A stretch of DNA of 64,000 nt from Paracoccus sp. SCSIO 75233 (GTDB lineage: Bacteria; Pseudomonadota; Alphaproteobacteria; Rhodobacterales; Rhodobacteraceae), in contig NZ_CP115757.1 in assembly GCF_027912675.1 (NCBI RefSeq), positions 496,001 to 560,000 of the forward strand, given 5' to 3'. Below are positions 56,494 through 64,000 of this stretch, piece after piece. How positions within the stretch are numbered: the first letter of the stretch is position 1; every line of letters begins with the position of its first letter. Made by a program: the position numbers and the translations under genes. The notes beneath the pieces were generated by a model. It saw only the letters and a list, made by a program, of their open reading frames with translations, was not told where the DNA came from and ran no database searches.

Positions 56494-57492
56494 TCAGGCG
56501 ATGCGCGACACCACGAACCCGGCCAGATCGTCCAGCGTCTGCCGCAGCGGGTGATCCGGCACGGATTGCAGCGCCAGACGCGCCTTCTCCGCCCAGTCGA
56601 AAGCGTCCTTGCGGGCGGCCTCCATCGCGCCGTGGCGGCGCATGATCTCAAGCGCCTGTTCCAGATCGCCCTCTGCCTGATCGCCCTTTTCGATGGTGCG
56701 CTGCCAGAAGGCGCGTTCCGTGGCGTCGGCCTGAGCGACGGCCTTGATGACCGGCAGGGTCAGCTTGCGTTCGCGGAAATCATCCCCGGTATTCTTGCCG
56801 ATTGTTGCCGTCGTGCCGCCATAATCCAGCAGATCGTCGGCAATCTGAAAAGCGATGCCAAGCGCGTCGCCGTAATCGAACAGCGCGCGGACCTGCGGTT
56901 CCGGCGCGGCGGCGATGACCGCCCCGACCTCGGTCGCGGCGGAAAACAGTGCCGCCGTCTTGCCGCGAATGACCTGAAGATAGATCGCCTCATCCGTTGC
57001 GAGATCCTGTGCTGCGGTCAGTTGCAGCACCTCACCTTCGGATATGGTGGCAGAGGCGTTCGACAGGATTTCCAGCACCCGCATGACGCCGGTATCCGTC
57101 ATCAGTTGAAAGGCGCGGGCCAGAAGGTAATCCCCGACCAGAACGCTGGATTTATTGTCCCACAGCAGGTTGGCGGTCGGACGCCCACGGCGCTGCTGGC
57201 TTTCATCGACCACGTCGTCATGCAGCAGGGTTGCGGTATGGATGAACTCGACCGTTGCGGCCAGATGAACGTGATAGGGCCCGTCATAGCCGCACAGCTT
57301 CGCCGCAGCCAAGGTCAGCAGCGGGCGGAGCCGTTTGCCACCGGCCTCGACCAGATGCGCGGTGACCTCCGGGATGCGGGGGGCGTGCCGGGACGACATG
57401 CGTTCGCGGATCAGCACATTCACTGCCTGCATCTCTGGCGCGAGCGCGTCCATCAGGCTGTCGGTCGGGGTCTGGTTCACCTTGGCGTCCAT
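56494..57492 (-). CDS. ispB: Trans-polyprenyl diphosphate synthase (octa/decaprenyl type)
   Basis: This 332-residue enzyme extends farnesyl diphosphate with isopentenyl units to make the ubiquinone side chain. The first aspartate motif is DDVVD at 92-96 and the second DDLLD at 219-223; GGKRLRP (51-57) and GKT near 178 are also present. Alphaproteobacteria commonly make ubiquinone-10, so a decaprenyl product is likely. The start at 57492 follows AAAGGTGA; the TTG at 57516 is rejected. Confidence 0.93.
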   Translation of the reverse strand: MDAKVNQTPTDSLMDALAPEMQAVNVLIRERMSSRHAPRIPEVTAHLVEAGGKRLRPLLTLAAAKLCGYDGPYHVHLAATVEFIHTATLLHDDVVDESQQRRGRPTANLLWDNKSSVLVGDYLLARAFQLMTDTGVMRVLEILSNASATISEGEVLQLTAAQDLATDEAIYLQVIRGKTAALFSAATEVGAVIAAAPEPQVRALFDYGDALGIAFQIADDLLDYGGTTATIGKNTGDDFRERKLTLPVIKAVAQADATERAFWQRTIEKGDQAEGDLEQALEIMRRHGAMEAARKDAFDWAEKARLALQSVPDHPLRQTLDDLAGFVVSRIA

Positions 57493-57560
57493 AAAATCAC
57501 CTTTACCTTTCAGCAATTGCCATGCGATGCAGCGGGGTGCAACCGCTCGTGGCCCGGCTT

Positions 57561-57770
57561 ATGAAAGAGATACTGCGTACAACGGATCCGCTTCGCCTCG
57601 TTCGTGCCCAGGATATTCTGCGTGCAGACGGGATAGAAAGCTTTGCGCTGGATCAGCATATGAGCGTTCTGGAGGGTTCGTTGGGCATTTTGCCGCGCCG
57701 CCTGATGGTCGCGGACCGCGATCATTTCATGGCCAGCGCGATCTTGCGCGAGCACGGGCTGGATGACTGA
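57561..57770 (+). CDS. DUF2007 family small protein
   Basis: This 69-residue protein (MKEILRTTDPLRLVRAQDIL, then GSLGILPRRLMVADRD) resembles the DUF2007 putative signal-transducing family. No function is established. The ATG at 57561 is preferred to an in-frame ATG 39 nt upstream on the basis of family length. Its last 8 nt overlap the next gene. Confidence 0.75.
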   Translation: MKEILRTTDPLRLVRAQDILRADGIESFALDQHMSVLEGSLGILPRRLMVADRDHFMASAILREHGLDD

Positions 57771-58521
57771 GACGCGGGTTGATGACTTCCTTGGCGGTCG
57801 TGTCCGCATCGAACAGCCCGTCCGTGGCTACCGGGCGGGTGCGGACACGGTTATGCTTGCCGCCGCCTGTCCTGCACGTCCGGGGCAGAGCGTGCTGGAA
57901 CTGGGCTGCGGGGTCGGAACCGCGCTTCTGTGTCTGGCCGCACGGGTGCCGGAATTGTCGCTGACCGGGGTGGAGCGTGAGGCTGATTTCGCGCGGCTGG
58001 CGGGGGCGAATGCCGAAAGAAACCATACTTCGATGCAGGTGATCGAGGCCGATCTGACCGCGCTGCCATCGGATTTGCGCGCGATGAGCTTCGATCATGT
58101 CATCCTGAACCCGCCGTTTTTCGCGCAAGGCACACCTGCGCCCGATGACAGCCGTGCGAGCGCCCGTCATGAGGACACGCCGCTTGCCATCTGGATTGAA
58201 ACAGCTTTGCGACGGCTCAGGCCGGGCGGCTATATCACCGTCATTCATCTCGCCTCCCGGTTGGACGGGTTGCTTTGCGGCCTGTCCGGGCAGGCGGGCG
58301 ATATTGCGATCCTGCCCATTGCCGCCCGCGCCGGTCGTGACGCGGGCCGGATAATAGTGAGCGCGCGCAAGGGGTCACGCGGATCTTTGCGGCTTTTGAC
58401 CCCCTTTATCATGCACCAGGCTGCCCAGCATTCAGGCGATGGTGAGGATTTGTCGCAAAGGGCGCAGGCGGTTTTGCGCCACGGGGCATTTCTTGACCTG
58501 AGGGGTGCGGATTACCCGTGA
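57763..58521 (+). CDS. TrmN6-like N6-adenine tRNA methyltransferase
   Basis: This 252-residue SAM-dependent methyltransferase has motif I ELGCGVG at 46-52 and the adenine-N6 motif NPPF at 116-119. It resembles TrmN6/YfiC, which methylates A37 of tRNA-Val in E. coli; the target here is not proven. It opens DDFLGGRVRIEQPVRGYRAG, a typical family start. It overlaps the DUF2007 gene and is probably co-expressed. Confidence 0.85.
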   Translation: MTETRVDDFLGGRVRIEQPVRGYRAGADTVMLAAACPARPGQSVLELGCGVGTALLCLAARVPELSLTGVEREADFARLAGANAERNHTSMQVIEADLTALPSDLRAMSFDHVILNPPFFAQGTPAPDDSRASARHEDTPLAIWIETALRRLRPGGYITVIHLASRLDGLLCGLSGQAGDIAILPIAARAGRDAGRIIVSARKGSRGSLRLLTPFIMHQAAQHSGDGEDLSQRAQAVLRHGAFLDLRGADYP

Positions 58522-58578
58522 CAAGATCGGCCTTCTGTGATGGAATTGTCATATTCGACATAAAACAGGAGGACGATA

Positions 58579-58740
58579 ATGTCGGTCGATGCTCACATCG
58601 AAAAACTCCGCGAGAAACATGAACATCTTTCGAAAGAAGTCGAACAGGCGCAACGCGCCCCCGGCACGTCCGATTTTGAAATATCAGAATTGAAGAAGGA
58701 AAAGCTGCGTATCAAAGAGGAGATCGAGCGGCTTTGCTGA
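58579..58740 (+). CDS. DUF465 (YdcH-like) small coiled-coil protein
   Basis: A 53-residue ORF beginning MSVDAHIEKLREKHEHLSKE and ending LRIKEEIERLC, with a strong AGGAGG 7 nt before the ATG. Charged heptads in both halves flank an APGTSDFEI turn, the pattern of the DUF465/YdcH family of short helical hairpins, which have no known function. A terminator follows at 58772. Confidence 0.88.
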   Translation: MSVDAHIEKLREKHEHLSKEVEQAQRAPGTSDFEISELKKEKLRIKEEIERLC

Positions 58741-58771
58741 CGGGTTTCCTCTGATGAGGTCAGAATAAAAT

Positions 58772-58800
58772 AAGGCCCGCTCGGTTTGAGCGGGCCTTTT
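58772..58800. terminator. Bidirectional terminator between the DUF465 gene and phbB
   Basis: AAGGCCCGCTC and GAGCGGGCCTT pair around a GGTTT loop, with TTTT on the plus side and A-rich sequence on the other, so it can serve both converging genes. Confidence 0.9.
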
Positions 58801-58817
58801 CGGTGCTGTGGGGCAGC

Positions 58818-59543
58818 TTAGCTGAAGAACTGCGCCCCGTTGGCCGAGATGGTCGAGCCGGTGATGAAGCCCGCGTCATCCGACGACAGGAACACCACGC
58901 AGCGGGCGATTTCTTCGGGTTCGCCCAGACGACCGACCGGGATCTGCGGGATGATCCGTTCGTTCAGCACTTTTTCGTCGATGGCGCGCACCATTTCGGT
59001 GCCGATATAACCCGGCGCGATTGCGTTGACGGTGATCCCGGCCCGTGCCCCCTCCTGCGCCAGCGCGCGGGTGAAGCCGATATCGCCAGCTTTCGCGGCA
59101 GAATAGTTGGCCTGACCGGCCTGACCCTTCTGGCCGTTGACCGAGCTGATATTGACCACGCGACCGAATTTCCGCTCACGCATGCCGGACCAGACGCCGT
59201 GGGTCATGTTGAACAGCCCGGTCAGGTTGGTGTCGATGACGGCCTTCCACTGATCGGGCGTCATTTTGTGGAACATGGAATCGCGGGTGATGCCGGCATT
59301 GTTGATCAGAACGCCGACCGGGCCAAGTTCATCCTCGACCTGTTTGATGCCCGCAGCGCAGGCATCGTAATCCGCGACCGACCATTTATAGGCCTTGATG
59401 CCGGTCTCGTCGGTGAACGCCTTGGCGGCGTCGTCATTGCCGGCATAATTTGCCGCGACCGAATATCCGGCGTCCTTTAGTGCCTTCGAAATTGCCGCGC
59501 CAATGCCGCGCGTTCCTCCGGTGACGATGGCTGTCCTGGACAT
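58818..59543 (-). CDS. phbB: Acetoacetyl-CoA reductase
   Basis: This 241-residue short-chain dehydrogenase reduces acetoacetyl-CoA to 3-hydroxybutyryl-CoA with NADPH. The cofactor loop is TGGTRGIG at 8-15; the catalytic set includes S134 region, Y147 and K151 (ANYSAAKAG). The sequence is close to PhaB/PhbB proteins. It lies downstream of phbA (87-nt gap) and supplies polyhydroxybutyrate synthesis. Confidence 0.95.
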   Translation of the reverse strand: MSRTAIVTGGTRGIGAAISKALKDAGYSVAANYAGNDDAAKAFTDETGIKAYKWSVADYDACAAGIKQVEDELGPVGVLINNAGITRDSMFHKMTPDQWKAVIDTNLTGLFNMTHGVWSGMRERKFGRVVNISSVNGQKGQAGQANYSAAKAGDIGFTRALAQEGARAGITVNAIAPGYIGTEMVRAIDEKVLNERIIPQIPVGRLGEPEEIARCVVFLSSDDAGFITGSTISANGAQFFS

Positions 59544-59630
59544 GCTCTCCCCCCATTTTTCAACTGATTACGAAATATTGCTATCCTGATCGTATCCGGC
59601 GCGCAAGTTAATTGCGCGCCGGATTTGGTA

Positions 59631-60806
59631 TCAGCGTTCGACGCAAAGCGCGACGCCCATGCCGCCGCCGATGCACAGCGTGGCGAGGCCTTTTTTCGCA
59701 TCCCGGCGCTGCATTTCAAACAGCAGCGTATTGAGGATGCGGGCACCCGATGCGCCGATCGGGTGGCCGATGGCGATGGCGCCGCCATTGACGTTCACGA
59801 TGGCCGGATCCCAGCCCATATCCTTGTTGACCGCGCAGGCCTGCGCCGCAAAGGCCTCATTCGCCTCGACCAGATCAAGATCGCCGACCGACCAGCCAGC
59901 CTTCTCCAGTGCCTTGCGGCTGGACGGGATCGGCCCGGTGCCCATGATCGCCGGGTCGAGACCGGCGGTTGCGTAGGATGCGATACGGGCGAGCGGGGTC
60001 AGGCCGCGGCGGTTCGCCTCTTCCTCGGTCATGACCATGACGGCGGCGGCACCGTCATTGAGGCCCGATGCGTTGGCCGCCGTTACCGTGCCATCCTTGG
60101 TGAAGGCCGGGCGCAGCTTCTGCATCGCCTCGATCGTGGCGCCGTGGCGGATATATTCGTCGTCTTCCACCACCGTATCGCCCTTGCGGCCCTTGACGGT
60201 GTAGGCGACGATCTCGTCCTTGAACTTGCCGTCTTTCTGCGCGGCTTCGGCCTTGTTCTGGCTGCCGACGGCGAATTCGTCCTGCTGATCGCGGGTGATT
60301 TCCCATTTTTCAGCGACGTTTTCGGCGGTTTGGCCCATGTGGTAGTTGTTGAAGGCGTCCCACAACCCGTCGCGGATCATGGTGTCGACCATCTTCATAT
60401 CGCCCATTTTCTGACCCGCCCGCAGATATGCGGCATGGGTCGAGAGCGACATGGATTCCTGACCGCCCGCCAGCACGATCTGCGCATCGCCAAGAATGAC
60501 CTGCTGCGCGGCCAGCGCCACGGCGCGCAGGCCGGAGCCGCAGACCTGATTGATCAGCCATGCCGGCGCTTCCTGCGGCAGACCGGCATTGATATGGGCC
60601 TGACGCGCCGGGTTCTGGCCCTGTGCGGCGGTCAGCACCTGACCCAGGATGGTTTCGCTGACCTCGGACGGATCGACACCGGCGCGCTTCACCACCTCGG
60701 CCAGCACGGCGGCACCCAGATCATGTGCGGGCACATTGGCAAATGCCCCCAGGAAACTGCCAACGGGGGTCCGGGCAGCGGAAACGATTACTGCTTTGGT
60801 CATCAT
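59631..60806 (-). CDS. phbA: Acetyl-CoA acetyltransferase (beta-ketothiolase)
   Basis: This 391-residue thiolase condenses two acetyl-CoA into acetoacetyl-CoA. The acyl-accepting cysteine is C89 in [11 protein letters not shown]; the C-terminal motifs [19 protein letters not shown] and [10 protein letters not shown] carry the conserved histidine and second cysteine. Two adjacent ATGs start the gene; AAAGGA lies just upstream. It forms the phbAB pair. Confidence 0.96.
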   Translation of the reverse strand: MMTKAVIVSAARTPVGSFLGAFANVPAHDLGAAVLAEVVKRAGVDPSEVSETILGQVLTAAQGQNPARQAHINAGLPQEAPAWLINQVCGSGLRAVALAAQQVILGDAQIVLAGGQESMSLSTHAAYLRAGQKMGDMKMVDTMIRDGLWDAFNNYHMGQTAENVAEKWEITRDQQDEFAVGSQNKAEAAQKDGKFKDEIVAYTVKGRKGDTVVEDDEYIRHGATIEAMQKLRPAFTKDGTVTAANASGLNDGAAAVMVMTEEEANRRGLTPLARIASYATAGLDPAIMGTGPIPSSRKALEKAGWSVGDLDLVEANEAFAAQACAVNKDMGWDPAIVNVNGGAIAIGHPIGASGARILNTLLFEMQRRDAKKGLATLCIGGGMGVALCVER

Positions 60807-61081
60807 GATATCCTTTCAGGAGTGCACAGATTTCGGGGCAAAGCCGTCAGGCATAACCATGCCGAACTCAGCCCCAGCGTCAAGCCGCGATAGCGCCGTA
60901 ACCGGGCAGCGATCCGCTTCCTGCCAATCAGAACGCAATGCAGGATCGGCAAAGCGATATCTGAGTGAACGATTTTCGCGCCCTTATTCCGGGGGTGTTC
61001 TTGCGATTTCCGACCCGAATGGCGATGATGGCCGCGCTGGCGAAGACCCCCCGAAAGATTTCAGGTTAAGGATTAACGATC

Positions 61082-61657
61082 ATGGTAGAGCGCTGCGGAT
61101 GGTGCGGGCCCGACCCGATCTATGTGGACTACCACGATACGGAATGGGGGGTGCCGGAATATGACGCCCGCGCGCTTTGGGAGAAACTGGTTCTGGACGG
61201 GTTTCAGGCCGGGCTGAGCTGGATCACGATCCTGCGCAAACGCGATGCGTTCCGCGAGGTGTTCGAGGGTTTCGACCCTGAGCGCGTCGCCGCTTGGGGC
61301 CCGCAACAAATCGAATCCGCACTGCAGAACCCCGGCATCATCCGCCATCGCGGCAAGATCGAAGGCACCGTGCGCAGCGCGCAGTTGTTTCTGGAGATAG
61401 AATCAGCGGAAGGTTTCGTGCCCTATATGTGGGAATTCGTGGGCGGCGCGCCGGTGCAGAACGACTTTGCCACGATGGCGGATGTGCCTGCCTCCACGCC
61501 GCAATCGACGGCCATGTCGAAGGCCCTGAAAAAACGCGGGTTCAATTTCTGCGGGCCGGTGATCTGCTATGCGTTCATGCAGGCGGTCGGGATGGTGAAC
61601 GACCATGTCGTCACCTGTCACCGACACGCCCCGGTCAAGGCGCTTTCAACTGCGTGA
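61082..61657 (+). CDS. tag: DNA-3-methyladenine glycosylase I
   Basis: This 191-residue enzyme removes 3-methyladenine from alkylated DNA. The N-terminus RCGWCGPDPIYVDYHDTEWG holds the conserved zinc cysteine and the family YHD-EWG motif; ISWITILRKRDAFR-type sequence and the C-terminal FNFCGPVICYAFMQAVGMVNDH follow. The last zinc ligands lie in the closing HxxxCHRH. Its 3' end overlaps the converging tlpA-like gene by 23 nt. Confidence 0.95.
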   Translation: MVERCGWCGPDPIYVDYHDTEWGVPEYDARALWEKLVLDGFQAGLSWITILRKRDAFREVFEGFDPERVAAWGPQQIESALQNPGIIRHRGKIEGTVRSAQLFLEIESAEGFVPYMWEFVGGAPVQNDFATMADVPASTPQSTAMSKALKKRGFNFCGPVICYAFMQAVGMVNDHVVTCHRHAPVKALSTA

Positions 61658-62177
61658 CGATGGCGCGGCCCGTGTCTGAGGCCCATTCCGCCGGACCCAT
61701 CAGACGCGCGACCTGATTGCCCTCGGCGTCGATCAGGATCGTCGCGGGCATCGCCACCACACCGAATTTCCGGGCCAGCTCCTGACGCGGATCGAGCAGC
61801 ACGGGCAGGGCGTCCAGTTCGGCCTCCGCATAGAACTTGTCGATGGCTCTGGGCGGGTTGCGCCCGGTGGCGATTGTCACGACCTGAAAATCATCGCCGC
61901 CATAGTCCTTCTGAAGCGTGTTCAGCCACGGCATTTCCTCGCGGCAGGGCGCGCACCATGTCGCCCAGAAATTCAGCAGAACCGCCTGGCCCTCATAGTC
62001 GGTCAGGCTGTGTTCGCCGCCTTCCGGGTCGGTGAAGGTGATGTCGGGCACGACCTCCCCCTCGACCGCGACAAGGTCGATCCCGCCCGCCTTCGCTGCG
62101 TCGAAGTCGATTTCTCCGGCGCTTGCCATATTTGCACCGGCAGCGAGCGCCGTATAAAGGATCAGCAAACGAAGCAT
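61635..62177 (-). CDS. TlpA-like thioredoxin-fold protein
   Basis: This 180-residue protein has an N-terminal signal ([20 protein letters not shown]) and a thioredoxin fold with C75-x-x-C78 in [15 protein letters not shown]. Periplasmic TlpA proteins reduce disulfides, often for cytochrome c or oxidase maturation. In Rhodobacteraceae a tlpA-like gene next to argH is a familiar arrangement. The start at 62177 has AAAGG upstream; the longer open frame lacks a signal. Confidence 0.92.
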   Translation of the reverse strand: MLRLLILYTALAAGANMASAGEIDFDAAKAGGIDLVAVEGEVVPDITFTDPEGGEHSLTDYEGQAVLLNFWATWCAPCREEMPWLNTLQKDYGGDDFQVVTIATGRNPPRAIDKFYAEAELDALPVLLDPRQELARKFGVVAMPATILIDAEGNQVARLMGPAEWASDTGRAIVTQLKAP

Positions 62178-62201
62178 GTTCAACCTTTCGGACCAGATCT
62201 G

Positions 62202-63605
62202 ATGACCGACGCCAAGACCCCCGACGACACTGCCAATGCCATGTGGGGCGGGCGCTTCGCCTCCGGCCCCGATGCAATCATGACGGCGATCAACGCCTCC
62301 ATCGGGTATGACCGGCGGCTCTACACCCAGGATATCCGGGGCAGCCGGGCCCATGCCGCGATGCTGGCGGCACAAGGCATTATCGATTCTAAAGATGCCG
62401 AGGCGATCCGGGAAGGGCTTCTCACCGTATTGTCAGAAATCGAAGCCGGAAATTTCCCGTTCAGCGAGGCGCTTGAGGATATTCACATGAATGTCGAGGC
62501 GCGGCTGAAGGAGCTGATCGGAGAGCCTGCGGGCCGTCTGCACACGGGCCGGTCGCGCAACGATCAGGTGGCGACGGATTTCCGGCTTTGGGTGCGCGAT
62601 CAATGCGATGCGGCGATCCAGGGGCTGCGGGCTCTGATCGGATCGGCGCTTGGTCAGGCGGAGGCCGGGGCGGATTGGGTCATGCCGGGTTTCACCCATT
62701 TGCAGACCGCGCAGCCGGTGACATGGGGGCATCACATGATGGCCTATGTGGAGATGTTCGGCCGCGATCTGTCGCGTTTTCAGGACGCCCGCAAACGCAT
62801 GAACGAATCGCCCCTTGGTGCTGCGGCGCTTGCCGGGACCGGCTATCCGATTGACCGGGAGGCGACGGCGCGGGCGCTCGATTTCGACCGCCCGATGGCC
62901 AACAGCCTTGATGCCGTGTCCGACCGGGATTTCGCGCTGGAGTTCCTTTCCGCCGCCAGCATCTGCGCCGTCCATCTGTCGCGGCTGGCCGAAGAGCTGG
63001 TGATCTGGTCATCCGCTCAATTCCGTTTCGTGTCGATGTCGGACAAATGGTCGACCGGCTCCAGCATCATGCCGCAGAAGCGCAACCCCGATGCGGCGGA
63101 ACTGATCCGGGCTAAAATCGGGCGTATCCTCGGGGCAAATGTGGCCCTGTTCACGGTGATGAAGGGCCTGCCGCTGGCCTATTCCAAGGACATGCAGGAG
63201 GATAAAGAGCAGGTGTTTGACGCCGCCGATAACCTCATGCTCGCGCTTGCCGCGATGACCGGGATGCTGGCCGATCTGACCGCAAACCGCGAGAAGATGG
63301 AGGCGGCGGCCTCCGCAGGTTTTTCAACCGCGACCGATCTGGCCGACTGGCTGGTGCGCGAGGCCGGGTTGCCTTTCCGCGATGCGCATCACGTCACCGG
63401 CTCGCTGGTGGCCTTGGCGGAGGAGCAGGGCGTCGATCTGCCGGACCTGACACTGGCACAGATGCAGTCGGTCAATCCCGCCATTACTGAAGATGTGTTC
63501 AACGTGCTTGGCGTGCATAACTCCGTCGCCTCGCGGCAGAGCTATGGCGGCACCGCGCCCGATCAGGTCCGTGCGCAGATCGCCCGCTGGAAGGGCCAAT
63601 TGTGA
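62202..63605 (+). CDS. argH: Argininosuccinate lyase
   Basis: This 467-residue enzyme splits argininosuccinate into arginine and fumarate. The fumarase/lyase signature [15 protein letters not shown] is present, along with the N-terminal [14 protein letters not shown] and [13 protein letters not shown]. The ATG at 62202 diverges from the tlpA-like gene with 24 nt between. The next gene overlaps its stop by 4 nt (GTGA). Confidence 0.97.
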   Translation: MTDAKTPDDTANAMWGGRFASGPDAIMTAINASIGYDRRLYTQDIRGSRAHAAMLAAQGIIDSKDAEAIREGLLTVLSEIEAGNFPFSEALEDIHMNVEARLKELIGEPAGRLHTGRSRNDQVATDFRLWVRDQCDAAIQGLRALIGSALGQAEAGADWVMPGFTHLQTAQPVTWGHHMMAYVEMFGRDLSRFQDARKRMNESPLGAAALAGTGYPIDREATARALDFDRPMANSLDAVSDRDFALEFLSAASICAVHLSRLAEELVIWSSAQFRFVSMSDKWSTGSSIMPQKRNPDAAELIRAKIGRILGANVALFTVMKGLPLAYSKDMQEDKEQVFDAADNLMLALAAMTGMLADLTANREKMEAAASAGFSTATDLADWLVREAGLPFRDAHHVTGSLVALAEEQGVDLPDLTLAQMQSVNPAITEDVFNVLGVHNSVASRQSYGGTAPDQVRAQIARWKGQL

Positions 63606-63739
63606 GATATGCGGCCGTGATTGCGCTGCTGGCGCTTGCCGCCTGCGGCGTTGACGGCGCGCCGGAGCGGCCCGCGCCGCCGCCGGGTGCCTATCCGATT
63701 GATGACGGATCAGACGGGGTGCGCGCGAATGGGGTTTGA
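63602..63739 (+). CDS. Small lipoprotein, LptM-like
   Basis: A 45-residue ORF beginning at GTG, overlapping the argH stop by 4 nt. It has a hydrophobic signal and lipobox ([14 protein letters not shown], Cys at 15), then a short proline-rich tail ([13 protein letters not shown]). The argH / small lipoprotein / lysA order resembles the E. coli yifL (lptM) / dapF layout, where LptM helps the LptDE complex mature. Homology is suggested by position, length and lipobox, not proven. Confidence 0.75.
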   Translation: MRYAAVIALLALAACGVDGAPERPAPPPGAYPIDDGSDGVRANGV

Positions 63740-63980
63740 ACTGACCCCGATGCGCATCTGCTGGATCGTGCTGGCCTTGATCGGCGCGATTATCGGCCTG
63801 CGCCTGCCGTCGCCTGACGCGACCAGCATCGTCGCGCTTGTCACGCTTGGCCTGTGGTGCCTTGTCGAAACCACGTTCCGCCGCAACTGGTGGGCGTTCC
63901 TGACCTTGCCGGCGATGTTTCTAGGCATCGGCTGTGCCCTTCCGTTATATCTGTTTTTCCGTTCTTGCAGGATTTCCTGA
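63729..63980 (+). CDS. Small membrane protein of unknown function
   Basis: An 83-residue protein with about three hydrophobic segments: MRICWIVLALIGAIIGLRL, SIVALVTLGLWCLVE and WAFLTLPAMFLGIGCALPLYL. Its start lies within the last codons of the lipoprotein gene (11-nt overlap) and its stop overlaps the lysA start by one base (TGATG), showing tight coupling. I do not recognise the family. Confidence 0.7.
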   Translation: MGFELTPMRICWIVLALIGAIIGLRLPSPDATSIVALVTLGLWCLVETTFRRNWWAFLTLPAMFLGIGCALPLYLFFRSCRIS

Positions 63981-64000
63981 TGGATCACTTTAACTATCGC
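63980..64000 (+). CDS. lysA: Diaminopimelate decarboxylase (start only)
   Basis: Only seven codons (MDHFNYR) are in the window. The N-terminus MDHF-YR and position after argH and the small lipoprotein match lysA of Rhodobacteraceae. The gene continues beyond the window end. Confidence 0.75.

Overview
The window comes from a GC-rich alphaproteobacterium of the Rhodobacteraceae, most like Paracoccus. Support comes from the gene order tuf, tRNA-Trp, secE, nusG, rplKA, rplJL, rpoBC; a complete beta-hydroxyaspartate cycle cluster; phbAB; and the argH / small lipoprotein / lysA order. No phage, insertion sequence or CRISPR array is visible, so it reads as chromosome core with accessory blocks inserted between conserved genes.

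1-24,220: transcription and translation core. A DUF533 gene is followed by tuf, then a passenger block (VOC protein, GFA-type zinc protein, hexapeptide acetyltransferase, ABC half-transporter) before tRNA-Trp(CCA). A sulfotransferase-like gene lies before secE-nusG-rplK-rplA, and a Hint-domain gene on the opposite strand separates rplKA from rplJL. rpoB, rpoC, lon and tRNA-Val(CAC) follow. Short palindromic repeats of the form GGTGCG...CGCACCCTACG cluster after tuf and form a perfect inverted pair between rpoB and rpoC.

24,230-40,030: uptake and purine catabolism. A LysR gene diverges from a peptide-type ABC transporter operon ending in a glycerophosphodiester phosphodiesterase. On the minus strand, xdhA-xdhB-xdhC, an NCS2-type purine permease and guanine deaminase form an apparent operon that imports and oxidises purines to urate. 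A second LysR gene diverges from xdhA.

40,040-45,460: the beta-hydroxyaspartate cycle, bhcR divergent from bhcABCD, which assimilates two glyoxylate into oxaloacetate without carbon loss. Because purine breakdown can yield glyoxylate, the two neighbouring blocks may be metabolically linked (inference).

45,600-52,480: a TetR regulator with a palindrome at its own start and a near-identical palindrome upstream of the next operon. That operon encodes a cytoplasmic metallophosphodiesterase, a Ugp-type ABC transporter and an HCxxGKDRTG phosphatase. It looks like a phosphodiester import and stepwise hydrolysis system and is the best candidate here for an undescribed pathway.

52,480-64,000: housekeeping genes: PBP1A, amtB, a polyprenyl diphosphate synthase, a DUF2007 protein, a TrmN6-like methyltransferase, a 53-residue DUF465 protein, phbB, phbA, tag, a TlpA-like thioredoxin, argH, an LptM-like lipoprotein, a small membrane protein and the first codons of lysA.
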